The notes under the pieces are model-generated. The model made no database searches. It saw only the letters and a program-made list of their open reading frames with translations, and had not been told where the DNA came from. Source: an uncultured Eubacteriales bacterium (lineage in GTDB: Bacteria > Bacillota_A > Clostridia > Oscillospirales > Oscillospiraceae). Taken from it: a stretch of DNA of 64,000 nt. Each line of letters begins with the position of its first letter. Positions within the stretch are counted from its first letter, which is position 1. Shown piece after piece: positions 17,101 through 26,252 of this stretch. The stretch lies in contig ONPY01000002.1 of NCBI GenBank assembly GCA_900319835.1, forward strand, positions 9,225 through 73,224, read 5' to 3'. The position numbers and the translations under genes were made by a program.

Positions 17101-20100
17101 GGCGAAAGAGAATTGATACAGGGACGCTGACACTCCGCTCGGAGAGAAGGGACAACGCCACAAGCTCACCGAGCTCCCCGGCGGCGCAGCAGCGCGTGAC
17201 GACACAGCGCACGCCGTCTGTGAGAAAGCGCCGGGAAAAGCGCAGCTCGTCCATTTCCCAGACAGCCTCCTCCACAGCGCCGGAGCCCACGCGCAGCACA
17301 AGGCCGGGATCGCCGTTCTCGCCGCGGTAGACGCAGGTGTCGCCCAGAAAGGCGGCGCTCTCCCCGCGGGAAGTCAGGTGCAGATGGTAGACGCCGTTGG
17401 AGAGCACCGAGGCTTTTGGCGCGTCTCCCTCCCGGCCGGCAAGACGCCAGAGCGCCGTGGGGACTTTCTCCGGCCGCTCGGGGACGGGACTGCCGTCCCG
17501 CCGGAGAACACGCCCGTCCTCGGGCAGGCGCTCCTGCAGCAGCAGGGTATAGGCCGCCATCTCGGGATCGGCCAGAAAGAGCCGCTGCACCGCTCCCTCC
17601 TCCAGGGCGTTGACGGCGGCGAGAACGCTCATGCCCAGGTGGTGGGCCATCCAGCAGGCGACCCGGGCGCCGTCCGGCTGCTCGCTGCGGCCGGGGGTGA
17701 AATCCAGGGCCTCCAGATAGCCCCAGCGCCCACGGGCCCCCAGGGCCGCCAGCCTGCGGAGATTGCGCAGCGCGGCGGCGGGTTCCGCTGCCAGGGCCAG
17801 AAAGGAGGCGTAGGGGGCCACGACCATCTCCGTCTCCAGCCCCCGCTTCAGGGCAAGCTCCGGGCAGCCGTGGGCCTTGTAGCGGTAGTTCAGCGCGGCG
17901 TCCAGGGCGTAAAAGGCGCTCTCCGAGCTGCCCCAGGGCTTGCCGGGGGCGTGCCTGCGCCGCTGCACATAGAGGCAGAAGCGGGCGCTCTCGTAGAGGA
18001 GACTGGCGCGGTCGTAGGGCAGAAACAGCGCCGGCATGAGATACTCAAACATGGTGCCCGACCAGCTGGCAAGGCCCCGGTAGCCGTCCTTCTGCAGCTG
18101 GGCGCGGCTGAGCCTTTGCCAGTGGCGCAGGGGTACCTGCCCGCGGGCGACGGCGAGGTAGCTTGTGAGCATGGCCTCGCTTGCCATGAGATCGTACCAG
18201 CCGCCGGTCCCGGCCTTCTTTTCCGGGTCGTAGCAGATGAAAAAGAGCATGCGCTTTTTGTCAAACAGCGGGGCAAAATCCATCGCGCCGATCAGAGCCG
18301 AGAGCCGCCCGGCAAGCTCTTCTTCGCCCCAGCCGAGCAGCGCCGAGCGGGCGGTGATCAATCCCGCGCAGAGGTTGCCGCTGTCCACGGTGGAGATCAT
18401 CCGGGGCGGCAGGGGACGCAGCGTGCGGGTGTCGTACCAGTTGAAGAAGTGGCCAAGGTGCCGCTCCATGGCTTCCAGCGTGTCCGTCGTTTGCCGGAGC
18501 ATGGCCTTTGCCTCCTGCCGGGGGATCAGTCCGCGATCCCCCAGCGCCGCCGCGGCGGCCAGATACAGCCCGATGTTGGTGGGGGAAGTGCGGTGCGCCG
18601 CGCCCACCGGGGGCTGCTGCTGAAAGTTGTCCGGCGGGAGAAAGTGATCCTCCGGCCCGGCCAGATCCCGGAAATAGGCAAAGCTCTCCAGCGCCGAGGA
18701 GAAGAGCAGCTCCCGGTCACGCAGGGAGAGGGGCCGCGCCTTCTGGGCGGGAAGGGCCAGCGCCGCCGCAGCGGCCGGGGAGAGCAGCCACAGCAGCCCC
18801 GCCGCCTTGCCGATCACAAAGGGGGAAAAGGCCATCAGCAGCACCCCCAGCACCACCGTGGGCCACATGGCCCGCACATGCGCCGCGAGTCCTCTCCCGC
18901 CCCGGGTCTGGGCAAAGGTCTGCCATTCCAGCAGCTTTTTCCGGGAGACACACATGCGCCAGAGGGCGGTGGCGATGGCGGAGAACGAGACCCAGGCGTC
19001 ATAGGGCAGCAGCCAGAGCCGCACCAGGCAACGCAGCAGCACCCCGCCCAAGCCTGTCAGAAGCCGGCTGTGCCGCCGCAGCCGCGGACCCCGGCCACGG
19101 CGGCTGCGGACGGCCTCGGTCAAGGAGAGCAGCAGGCTCTGGACCAGGCACAGCAGTGCCGCCAGCGCCGCGGCCTTCAGCCCCGCGGAGGCGGAGAACA
19201 GACCGCACAGCAGGGCCAGCATGGTCATCGGGGCCGTCAGAGAGCGCATCAGATTGTCAAAGAGTCGAAAGCGGTCCATCCGGGCAAAGCGTCGGCAGAA
19301 AACCCAGGGCATGTTCTGCCAGTCACCCCGGATCCAGCGGTGCTGTCTTTTGAAGTAGACCAGGGGCGTGGCGGGAAAGGCGTCGGAGAAGGCGGCGTCA
19401 CTCATATAGGCGCCGCGCAGCAGAGCGCCCTCCAGCGCGTCGTGGGAGAGGATGCGCCCCGCGGGCAGACCTTCGGAGCAGCGCAGCAGCAGCCGCGCGT
19501 CCAGCAGCCCCTTGCCCGCAAAGCCCCCGGAGCCAAAGGCGTCCATGTAGAGTTCACTGCCGAGCCCGCCGTAGGGGTCGCTGCCGCCGGGCCCGGCAAA
19601 GATCAAGGCAAAGTCCGTGGCGGAGGCACTGGCAAGCTCGGTCTCGATCCGGGGGTGGATGACCCCGTGGCCGGCGCGCACTACCCCGTCTGACCCGAGA
19701 ACCGGGCGGTTCAAGGGGTGGAGGGCGGCGCCGATCAGCTCGCCCAGCGCGCCGGGGTAGACCCGGGTGTCCGCATCCAGGGAGAGAATATAGCGGGTGC
19801 CACGCAGCGCTTCCCGGTCGCCCACAACCTGGAGCGCCGAAGGCTCGCCGCAGAGGAGCTTTGCCAGCTCCAGCAGCGCGCCGCGCTTGCGCTCGGTTCC
19901 GCACCAGCTCTTCCCGTCAAAGCTGCGCTCGCGCGTAAAGAGATAAAAGCCCCCGCCGTATTTGCGGTTGAGTGTTTCCACCGCCTTCCGCGCGTCAGCC
20001 AGCAGCGACTCGTCCTCCGGCGCGTGCTGTGTCGGCGCGGCGGGGAGATCCGCCAGCAGCCCAAAGCGGAGGTCCTTCCCCTCCCGGCGGGAGATGAGAT

Positions 20101-21187
20101 ACAATTCCTCCAGCCGCCCGATCTCGCAGCAGCCCAGGAGCACCGACAGCACGCAGACGCTCTTCCCCTCCTCCGGCACGCCGGCGCTGAGATCCAATCG
20201 GGGCAGGGGGCTGGGCCGGACGCGGCGCAGCAGCAGGGCGTCCAGCAGCCCCTTGACGATGGACCAGACCGGCACCGGCAGCAGCAGGAGCAACAGCGGC
20301 AGCTCCAGATCCAGGGTCAAAACCAGGCAGACCGGCAGTGTCACCAGCAGCAGAGCCGCAAGATACAGCGCGCTTCTGTGGGCGGGCGGCGGCGAGAAGA
20401 GAAGAAAGCCCACATGGCGGCTCTCCTCATCGGCCTGCGTGACCAGGCGGCGGGCCAGCTCCTGCTCCTCAACGCCCTCCCGGCGGGCCAGCTCCTCCAG
20501 ACGCTGGAGATAGCGGCTGCGGGTGGTTTGATCCATGCGGGCAAAGCTGCCGTCACGCTCCGCGGCGAGGATGGCGGCCGAGACGTCGGCCTTTTCCAGC
20601 AGCTCCGCCATGTCCATGCCCGTAAGCCGCCGCAGGGAGGTGAAGAGCGCGGCCATGGAGTCGGTGAGCTGTTCGGGCTCTGTGCTGACGGAGAGCTTTC
20701 GGCAGAGACCCGCCGCGTTCTCCACCAGGGCGCTCTGCAGCGCCGCGGGAAAGAGCAGCAGCTCCCGGCGCTGCAGGACCGTGACGGACTGAAAGCCCTG
20801 CAGAAAGATCTCACAGCGCGCTTCGGTGAGTTTTCCGTTTCCCGCTGTGAGCAGGGCGCGGCAGAGCTCCGGCACCAGCAGCCGCCCCCGGGCGCTGCGC
20901 TGCCGCTCGGCGGCGCGGAGAGCTTGCAGCGCGTCCGGATAGACGGCCTGCAGCAGGTAGTGGTTGTCCAGCAGCCACTCGCAGGCGGCGGGCAGGTGCG
21001 TCTCCTGCCGGGCCCGTTTCTGCAGCAGGGCGAGGCAGCGGTCGATCTCCTGCCGGTGTTTCCTCAGCGCCCTGGCGTCCGCGCGGCCGTCGGCAAAGCC
21101 GTCGGGCCGCAGGGACCGCGCGCAGGAGACGGCGTAGTCGTACAGCCGCTCGTCCTCGATATAGGGAATGAGATTCATGCTGTCCAT
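14192..21187 (-). CDS. Cyclic beta-1,2-glucan synthase-like protein (GT84 / glucoamylase-like / GH94)
   Basis: Very large membrane protein of 2331 residues. In order: a hydrophilic N-terminal region; transmembrane segments about 272-320; a GT84-type transferase with DADTR at about 471 and QHRWIRGDWQ near 615; further transmembrane segments about 652-815; a glucoamylase-like domain with YDLMASEAMLTSYLAVARG near 1000; and a C-terminal GH94 phosphorylase domain with HWWHRHPDGDRGVRTRCSDD and GDWNDGMDR near 2054. This is the architecture of NdvB/Cgs enzymes that initiate, elongate and cyclise beta-1,2-glucan, though those are usually near 2800 residues. The start is ATG with GGGAGG upstream; the longer open frame has no binding site. 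It is monocistronic, with a terminator hairpin in its leader. Confidence 0.85.
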   Translation of the reverse strand: MDSMNLIPYIEDERLYDYAVSCARSLRPDGFADGRADARALRKHRQEIDRCLALLQKRARQETHLPAACEWLLDNHYLLQAVYPDALQALRAAERQRSARGRLLVPELCRALLTAGNGKLTEARCEIFLQGFQSVTVLQRRELLLFPAALQSALVENAAGLCRKLSVSTEPEQLTDSMAALFTSLRRLTGMDMAELLEKADVSAAILAAERDGSFARMDQTTRSRYLQRLEELARREGVEEQELARRLVTQADEESRHVGFLLFSPPPAHRSALYLAALLLVTLPVCLVLTLDLELPLLLLLLPVPVWSIVKGLLDALLLRRVRPSPLPRLDLSAGVPEEGKSVCVLSVLLGCCEIGRLEELYLISRREGKDLRFGLLADLPAAPTQHAPEDESLLADARKAVETLNRKYGGGFYLFTRERSFDGKSWCGTERKRGALLELAKLLCGEPSALQVVGDREALRGTRYILSLDADTRVYPGALGELIGAALHPLNRPVLGSDGVVRAGHGVIHPRIETELASASATDFALIFAGPGGSDPYGGLGSELYMDAFGSGGFAGKGLLDARLLLRCSEGLPAGRILSHDALEGALLRGAYMSDAAFSDAFPATPLVYFKRQHRWIRGDWQNMPWVFCRRFARMDRFRLFDNLMRSLTAPMTMLALLCGLFSASAGLKAAALAALLCLVQSLLLSLTEAVRSRRGRGPRLRRHSRLLTGLGGVLLRCLVRLWLLPYDAWVSFSAIATALWRMCVSRKKLLEWQTFAQTRGGRGLAAHVRAMWPTVVLGVLLMAFSPFVIGKAAGLLWLLSPAAAAALALPAQKARPLSLRDRELLFSSALESFAYFRDLAGPEDHFLPPDNFQQQPPVGAAHRTSPTNIGLYLAAAAALGDRGLIPRQEAKAMLRQTTDTLEAMERHLGHFFNWYDTRTLRPLPPRMISTVDSGNLCAGLITARSALLGWGEEELAGRLSALIGAMDFAPLFDKKRMLFFICYDPEKKAGTGGWYDLMASEAMLTSYLAVARGQVPLRHWQRLSRAQLQKDGYRGLASWSGTMFEYLMPALFLPYDRASLLYESARFCLYVQRRRHAPGKPWGSSESAFYALDAALNYRYKAHGCPELALKRGLETEMVVAPYASFLALAAEPAAALRNLRRLAALGARGRWGYLEALDFTPGRSEQPDGARVACWMAHHLGMSVLAAVNALEEGAVQRLFLADPEMAAYTLLLQERLPEDGRVLRRDGSPVPERPEKVPTALWRLAGREGDAPKASVLSNGVYHLHLTSRGESAAFLGDTCVYRGENGDPGLVLRVGSGAVEEAVWEMDELRFSRRFLTDGVRCVVTRCCAAGELGELVALSLLSERSVSVPVSILFRPVLAKLRDWADARAYWQLGLEAREQDGKLLLRRLSKAGGKELWLCLAASLPLRFDADRRGGLGPLVTPQVKGELLLRLRPGRTEALTLALCLGATEEEASSAAERLLALCSQEPGNMVHAAAMRLGMPPAEIGQAMELALAVWKAAPLAAAPRRELWRWGLSGDFPLLCCQASARESDSLLRAFCLLKACGVESELVFFSAGQGEYFQPERSRLEKALAAVGLEALLGAEGGIRFVPPEAEEAVQSRAVFSVGGPPLPLVFEEAALLPARGAEAPAFHWKEDGFCYRPSPALPPRIWQHVLTNGSLSAFAADFGPAGLWLANAREMRLLPPPAEITAVRGSERLTAAVGASAVSLFADGASECYVNYSFGLARWEKTIGERRVETLLFLPPEREVRLLLVRGAAGLELCWGCAPLAGGPDSASLRLELREDLAAAENPESYLADVRTLFAVSAPGHWEAEGGTLRCRFTGHQTTVLACGCCSEEELRRSLTPESAEAMLRETEAYWRGLLRRFSVQGLRPAEEHYLNGWAVYQTYACRMLARSSLYQSGGAVGFRDQLQDAVNLLLIDPALARRQILECCRHQYEEGDVMHWWHRHPDGDRGVRTRCSDDLLWLIWALCEYVEATGDLAFCAWKEGYRYSAPLRPEERDRYERPAVSPRREPVLEHAHAALACCRRRGFGPHGLPRMGSGDWNDGMDRTGGESVWLGWFLSCCAGRFAALLDRLGDARASEMLDLARTVGLAAESCFSGRWYPRAYREDGRPLGDGERIDSVAQSWAAFCPWALPEHAQAAVDAAIRRLADREHGLIRLLDPPYGAEDSPGYLSGYGAGFRENGGQYTHAAVWLAMAALRLGRREDGLELLRMLLPENHDPAVFEAEPFVLPADVCAAKGREGIAGWTWYTGSAGWFFRVWTREVLGLELRDGTLRLRPAALEHFRVTWTDFSGRSHIISRQGDAVTVDGAPYLGGAIG

Positions 21188-21202
21188 GGAAACCTCCCAA
21201 TC

Positions 21203-21230
21203 AAAAAAAGCGGCAGACATACAGTCTGCC
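21203..21230 (-). terminator. Terminator hairpin in the leader of the glucan synthase gene
   Basis: Minus-strand stem GGCAGAC / GTCTGCC (5-base loop) followed by GCTTTTTTTG, ending about 15 bases before the glucan synthase ATG. No leftward gene lies upstream, so this would terminate the gene's own leader transcript: an attenuator or a read-through block. Confidence 0.7.
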
Positions 21231-21291
21231 AAACAATTTTTCCCATGGACGGGGGAGAGTATGCATGAAGCCATCTGACAAGAAAAAACAC

Positions 21292-21320
21292 TTGACAGAA
21301 CAACGCGCGGCGTGTATACT
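21292..21320 (+). promoter_or_regulatory. Promoter of ylxM-ffh
   Basis: TTGACA (21292-21297) and TATACT (21315-21320) are spaced by exactly 17 bases, 36 bases before the ylxM start. This is the best sigma-A type promoter in the window. Confidence 0.85.
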
Positions 21321-21355
21321 CTGTTAAGCTCGAACACTTGACAGGGGGCATCGCC

Positions 21356-21712
21356 ATGGCCGAGAGCAGATGGACAAGAAGCATGCTGCTGGATTTCTAT
21401 GGCGAGCTGCTGACAGACAAACAGCGCGAGTGCTTTGATCTGCACTACAACGAGGATCTGTCCCTGTCCGAGATCGCCGAGCAGCTTGGGATTTCCCGGC
21501 AGGGCGTCTGGGACAACATCCGCCGCGCCGAGAGCGTGCTGGAGGATATGGAGAACAAGACCGGCCTGCTGCGCAGGTTTGAGGAAAACCGCGCGGAGCT
21601 GGAAAAGCTGCTCAAAAAGCTCGAGCGCCTGCGCGAGGCGCGCGGGGAAGAGGCGGGGAAGCTGGCCAACGAGTGCGCATCCCAGGTTCGGATGCTGATC
21701 GACAGAGGATAA
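21356..21712 (+). CDS. ylxM: YlxM family DNA-binding protein
   Basis: 118-residue putative regulator associated with the signal recognition particle. A sigma-70 region 4-like helix-turn-helix is visible as LSEIAEQLGISRQGVWDNIRRAE at about residues 34-56, preceded by LTDKQRECFDLHYNED. The C-terminal part is a charged helix that can form a coiled coil. The ATG with GGGGG upstream is preferred to an in-frame TTG at 21338. It is 3 bases upstream of ffh, the conserved Firmicutes arrangement. Confidence 0.92.
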   Translation: MAESRWTRSMLLDFYGELLTDKQRECFDLHYNEDLSLSEIAEQLGISRQGVWDNIRRAESVLEDMENKTGLLRRFEENRAELEKLLKKLERLREARGEEAGKLANECASQVRMLIDRG

Positions 21713-21715
21713 ACC

Positions 21716-23086
<1,371 letters not shown>

Positions 23087-23092
23087 ATCCGA

Positions 23093-23170
23093 TTCAAAGC
23101 CCAACGGGCTGCTTCTGGCACGGCGACCCCTCAGGCGCTGCGCGCCAGTGCCCCTTTCAGGGGAGCCAAA
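23093..23170. repeat. GC-rich repeat fragment between ffh and rpsP
   Basis: The 155-base ffh-rpsP gap contains two short palindromes, GGCGC-TGC-GCGCC and CCCCT-TTC-AGGGG, in a context similar to fragments of widespread intergenic repeats of Oscillospiraceae-type genomes. It shares the CCCCTTT...AGGGG theme with the element at 28093-28398. It may also terminate the ylxM-ffh transcript; no long T-run is present. Confidence 0.4.
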
Positions 23171-23241
23171 CATTCCTTTTGTATACAGAGCAAGACAGCT
23201 TTGTAGATATATTTTCAAATTCTACATGGAGGTGAAACTAC

Positions 23242-23478
23242 ATGGTTAAAATCAGACTTCGCAGAATGGGCGCCAAGAAGGCTCCCTACTACCGTATCGT
23301 CGTCGCGGACTCCCGCAGCCCTCGTGACGGCCGCTTCATCGAGGAGCTGGGCATTTACGATCCCATGGCTGACGGCGAGAAGATCAAGGTCGATATGGAG
23401 CGCGCCAAGTACTGGATCGCCAACGGCGCACAGCCCACTGACACTGTCCGCGGTCTGCTCAAGAAGATCGAGGCCTAA
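23242..23478 (+). CDS. rpsP: 30S ribosomal protein S16
   Basis: 78 residues, [20 protein letters not shown], the classic S16 N-terminus, with [13 protein letters not shown] following. A GGAGG site precedes the ATG. S16 stabilises 16S rRNA during small-subunit assembly. khpA follows 18 bases later, as in most Firmicutes. Confidence 0.98.
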   Translation: MVKIRLRRMGAKKAPYYRIVVADSRSPRDGRFIEELGIYDPMADGEKIKVDMERAKYWIANGAQPTDTVRGLLKKIEA

Positions 23479-23496
23479 GTAAGGAGTCCCATCCGC

Positions 23497-23727
23497 ATGA
23501 AAGAGCTTTTGACCTACATCGTGCAGAGCCTGGTGGATGATCCCGCCCAGGTCTCTGTGACCGAGCGCAAGGCCGACGGCGAAATCATCTTTGAGGTGCG
23601 CGTTGCCGACGGCGACATGGGCAAGGTCATCGGCCGCAACGGTCGGATCGTCAAGCAGATCCGGATCCTGATGCGTGCCGTTGCCCAGAGAAAGGGCAAA
23701 AAAGTGTCCGTCGAGATCATGGACTGA
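23497..23727 (+). CDS. khpA: KH domain RNA-binding protein KhpA (YlqC)
   Basis: 76-residue single KH-domain protein. The GxxG loop is seen in MGKVIGRNGRIVKQIRI. KhpA forms a complex with KhpB/Jag in Gram-positive bacteria and affects RNA metabolism and cell elongation. It is co-transcribed with rpsP. In many genomes rimM and trmD follow directly; here they lie 4.7 kb further on. Confidence 0.95.
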   Translation: MKELLTYIVQSLVDDPAQVSVTERKADGEIIFEVRVADGDMGKVIGRNGRIVKQIRILMRAVAQRKGKKVSVEIMD

Positions 23728-23732
23728 TCCGC

Positions 23733-23789
23733 AATCCACGAAAATTTCGGGAGAATTTCTCCCGGAAGCTTCGTGGATTTCTTATTTTC
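23733..23789 (+). terminator. Terminator after khpA
   Basis: Outer stem AATCCACGAA / TTCGTGGATT encloses a second hairpin (CGGGAGA / TCTCCCG), followed by TCTTATTTT. The nested design makes a strong cruciform and ends the rpsP-khpA transcript. Confidence 0.85.
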
Positions 23790-23928
23790 CGTTAAGAATT
23801 GTGCTTGTTTACACTTTGTCTGTATTTTCCGGCGGGAGTCTGTACTATACTCCCAAACAGAGGGAACGATCCTGCAACAGAGAATCCCGGGCGGAGGATC
23901 AGACGCCCGTGCAAGGAAAGGAGACACA

Positions 23929-24831
23929 ATGAAAAACGTCAAGAAAATGCTGGCGATCCTGCTGGTGCTGATCATGGCGCTGTCCCTTGCCGCCTGCGGC
24001 TTTGAGGCCAAGATGACCATAGCGGCCAAAAAGATGGAAAAGCTCCAGAGCTACCGCATGGATCTGGATCTGGACATGGGGCTGAGCATGTCGCTGCTGG
24101 GCCAGTCCATGGATCTGGACATGGGCATGCAGGGCAAGGCGGACGTCAACACCAAGCCCATGAAGATGAAGATGGACATGGATATCTCCTCCATGGGGGA
24201 GACCATCCGGATGCTCAGCTACGCCGAGAAGACCGACGCGGGCTACGTCACCTATGTCACCCCGGACGGCGGGGACACCTGGGTCAAGCAGACCCTGGAC
24301 GGCGGCCAGCTCCCCGAGGCGGGCGCCGCGACGAACTTTGCGCTGCTGTTCAAGCTGGCGGGCAAGTTTGAAAAGACCGGGACCGAGACCGTCCGCGGCT
24401 CTGAGGCCACGGTGTTCTCCGGCACGGTGGAGGGCGAGGACATCGCCCAGATGCTGGAGATGTCCGGCGTGATGGACACGCTGTCCGAGTCCATGGATGT
24501 GGAACTGGATGAGCTGGGCGTGGATCTGGCGAGCCTCGGCGGCATCCCCACCACCATCTCTGTGGACAACAAAACCGGCTACATCGTCCGCTACACCATG
24601 GATCTGACCGAGGTGATGCAGAACCTGATGCCGGCGATGATGGATCAGATGACGGCGTCGATCACGGAGGAGGCTGGCCTGGAGGGGCTGGATCTGAGCG
24701 CGCTGGGGCTGAAGCTGGATGTGAGCAAGACGGTGATGACCGTAGAGCTTTACGACTTCGATGCCGCCGGGACCGTTGAGATCCCCGCCGAGGCTCGGGA
24801 AGCCACCGAATTGAGCGAGCTTGCCGCGTAA
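23929..24831 (+). CDS. Uncharacterised lipoprotein
   Basis: 300 residues. The signal peptide MKNVKKMLAILLVLIMALSL ends in a lipobox LAAC with Cys23, so it is membrane-anchored outside the cell. The mature part is rich in Met and Asp, with repeated beta-type stretches such as MDLDLDMG and MKMKMDMDIS. This resembles the DUF6612 / LolA-like lipoprotein fold, but the match is by pattern only. AAGGAG precedes the ATG. It is a single gene between two terminators, inserted between khpA and rimM relative to the usual order. Confidence 0.75.
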   Translation: MKNVKKMLAILLVLIMALSLAACGFEAKMTIAAKKMEKLQSYRMDLDLDMGLSMSLLGQSMDLDMGMQGKADVNTKPMKMKMDMDISSMGETIRMLSYAEKTDAGYVTYVTPDGGDTWVKQTLDGGQLPEAGAATNFALLFKLAGKFEKTGTETVRGSEATVFSGTVEGEDIAQMLEMSGVMDTLSESMDVELDELGVDLASLGGIPTTISVDNKTGYIVRYTMDLTEVMQNLMPAMMDQMTASITEEAGLEGLDLSALGLKLDVSKTVMTVELYDFDAAGTVEIPAEAREATELSELAA

Positions 24832-24842
24832 GCAAAACAACC

Positions 24843-24887
24843 AAAAAGCCAGGCGTTCCGCATCGCGGAACGCCTGGCTTTTTTCTG
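24843..24887. terminator. Bidirectional terminator between lipoprotein gene and icd
   Basis: A perfect 19-bp stem (AAAAAGCCAGGCGTTCCGC and its complement) with a 3-base loop. A/T runs on both sides serve the converging lipoprotein and icd genes. Confidence 0.92.
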
Positions 24888-24893
24888 TGGAGA

Positions 24894-26126
24894 TCAGCCC
24901 TCGGGCCACTCCCGGGCGATGGCCTGCTCCAGCTCCGCCTTGGTCAGGGCGATGAACTGATGGCCGGTCACGACCAGGGGATTGGGGTTGGAGGTGATCC
25001 GCGCGAGATCCTGGGTCATGATGCCGCGCTTTTCGATGACGCTGCGGGCAGACGCCTGAATCATCCGGCCAAAGCGCTGCAGCTTTTCGTTCCCGTCCAG
25101 CTCGCCGCGCTTTTCCAGACCGCCGCCCCAGGTGTAGATCAGGGCCATGGGGTTGGTGGAGACCACGGCGCCCTCCAGGTAGCGGTAGTAGTGGCGGCGG
25201 ACTGTGCCGTGGGCTGCCTCGAACTCAAACTTCCCGTCCGGGCTCATGAGCACCGAGGTCATCATGGCGTTGGAGCCGTAGGCCGTGGCCAGCATGTCGC
25301 TCATCACGTCGCCGTCGTAGTTCTGGGTGGCCCAGACGTAGCCGCCGGGGGACTTGATGGCGCGGGAAACCGCGTCGTCGATCAGGCAATATTCGTACTT
25401 GATGCCCTTGGCGCTGAACTTTTCGATAAACTCGTTGAGGTAGACCTGCTTGAAGATGTCCTTAAAGTAGCGGTCATAGACCTTGGAGATGGTGTCTTTG
25501 GAGGAGAACAGCAGATCCTGGTTGATGGACAGGGCGTAATTCATGCAGGTGCGGGCAAAGCCCGTGATGGAGGATTCCAGATTGTGCATGCCGGAGACCA
25601 CGCCGGGACCGGTGAACTCATGCACGGTCTGGCGCTGCTCGCTGCCGTCTTGCCTGGTGTAGACCAGCTCCACCTTGCCGGGCTCGGGCACCAGCATCTC
25701 GGAGGCGCGGTATACGTCGCCGTAGGCATGGCGGGCCAGGGTGATGGGCTTTTTCCAGGTCTTCACCAGCGGATCCACACCGTCGATGAGGATGGGGGTG
25801 CGGAAGACCGTGCCGTCGAGGATGCTGCGGATGGTGGCGTTGGGGCTCTTGTACATCTTCTTGAGATTGAACTCCTGCATCCGCTCCAGGTTTGCGGTGA
25901 TGGTGGCGCACTTGACCGCCACGCCGTATTTCTTGGTGGCCAGGGCCGAGTCGATCGTCACCTGATCCTCGGTCGCGTCGCGGGAGCGGATGGAGAGATC
26001 GTAGTACTCTTCCTTCAACTCCACAAAGGGCTCCACCAGCTGGCGCTTGACCTCTTTCCAGAGAATGCCGGCCATTTCATCTCCGTCCATCTCCACGATG
26101 GGGGTTGTCATTTCGATTTTATCCAT
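24894..26126 (-). CDS. icd: NADP-dependent isocitrate dehydrogenase
   Basis: 410-residue homodimeric isocitrate dehydrogenase of the eukaryote-like subfamily (EC 1.1.1.42), which oxidatively decarboxylates isocitrate to 2-oxoglutarate. Signature stretches are TPIVEMDGDEMAGILW at the start, YKSPNATIRSILDGTVFR, and near the C-terminal half YDGDVMSDMLATAYGS and AHGTVRRHYYRY. Translation starts at MDKIEMTTP with GGAGCAATC upstream. In anaerobes with incomplete TCA cycles it mainly supplies 2-oxoglutarate for glutamate. It is monocistronic. Confidence 0.95.
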   Translation of the reverse strand: MDKIEMTTPIVEMDGDEMAGILWKEVKRQLVEPFVELKEEYYDLSIRSRDATEDQVTIDSALATKKYGVAVKCATITANLERMQEFNLKKMYKSPNATIRSILDGTVFRTPILIDGVDPLVKTWKKPITLARHAYGDVYRASEMLVPEPGKVELVYTRQDGSEQRQTVHEFTGPGVVSGMHNLESSITGFARTCMNYALSINQDLLFSSKDTISKVYDRYFKDIFKQVYLNEFIEKFSAKGIKYEYCLIDDAVSRAIKSPGGYVWATQNYDGDVMSDMLATAYGSNAMMTSVLMSPDGKFEFEAAHGTVRRHYYRYLEGAVVSTNPMALIYTWGGGLEKRGELDGNEKLQRFGRMIQASARSVIEKRGIMTQDLARITSNPNPLVVTGHQFIALTKAELEQAIAREWPEG

Positions 26127-26210
26127 TGTGATTGCTCCAATCCTTGCTTGTCGTCCGGGGACGTATGGAACGATCTTAGCACGGTAAAGCAAAAAAGTCG
26201 AGAGCTTTTT

Positions 26211-26243
26211 GAAAAAGCCAGCCCCCGTTTTCGGGGGCTGGCT
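26211..26243 (-). terminator. Terminator after the anti-sigma-like gene
   Basis: Minus-strand stem AGCCAGCCCCCG / CGGGGGCTGGCT (12 bp) with a 4-base loop, then TTTTTC. It closes the sigma/anti-sigma unit upstream of icd. Confidence 0.88.
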
Positions 26244-26252
26244 GTGTGGGGA

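Noticed and set aside
23093..23170. Small RNA such as the signal recognition particle RNA after ffh
   Set aside because: Only short palindromes typical of repeats are seen; no conserved SRP RNA loop (GGAA tetraloop with asymmetric bulge) could be found.
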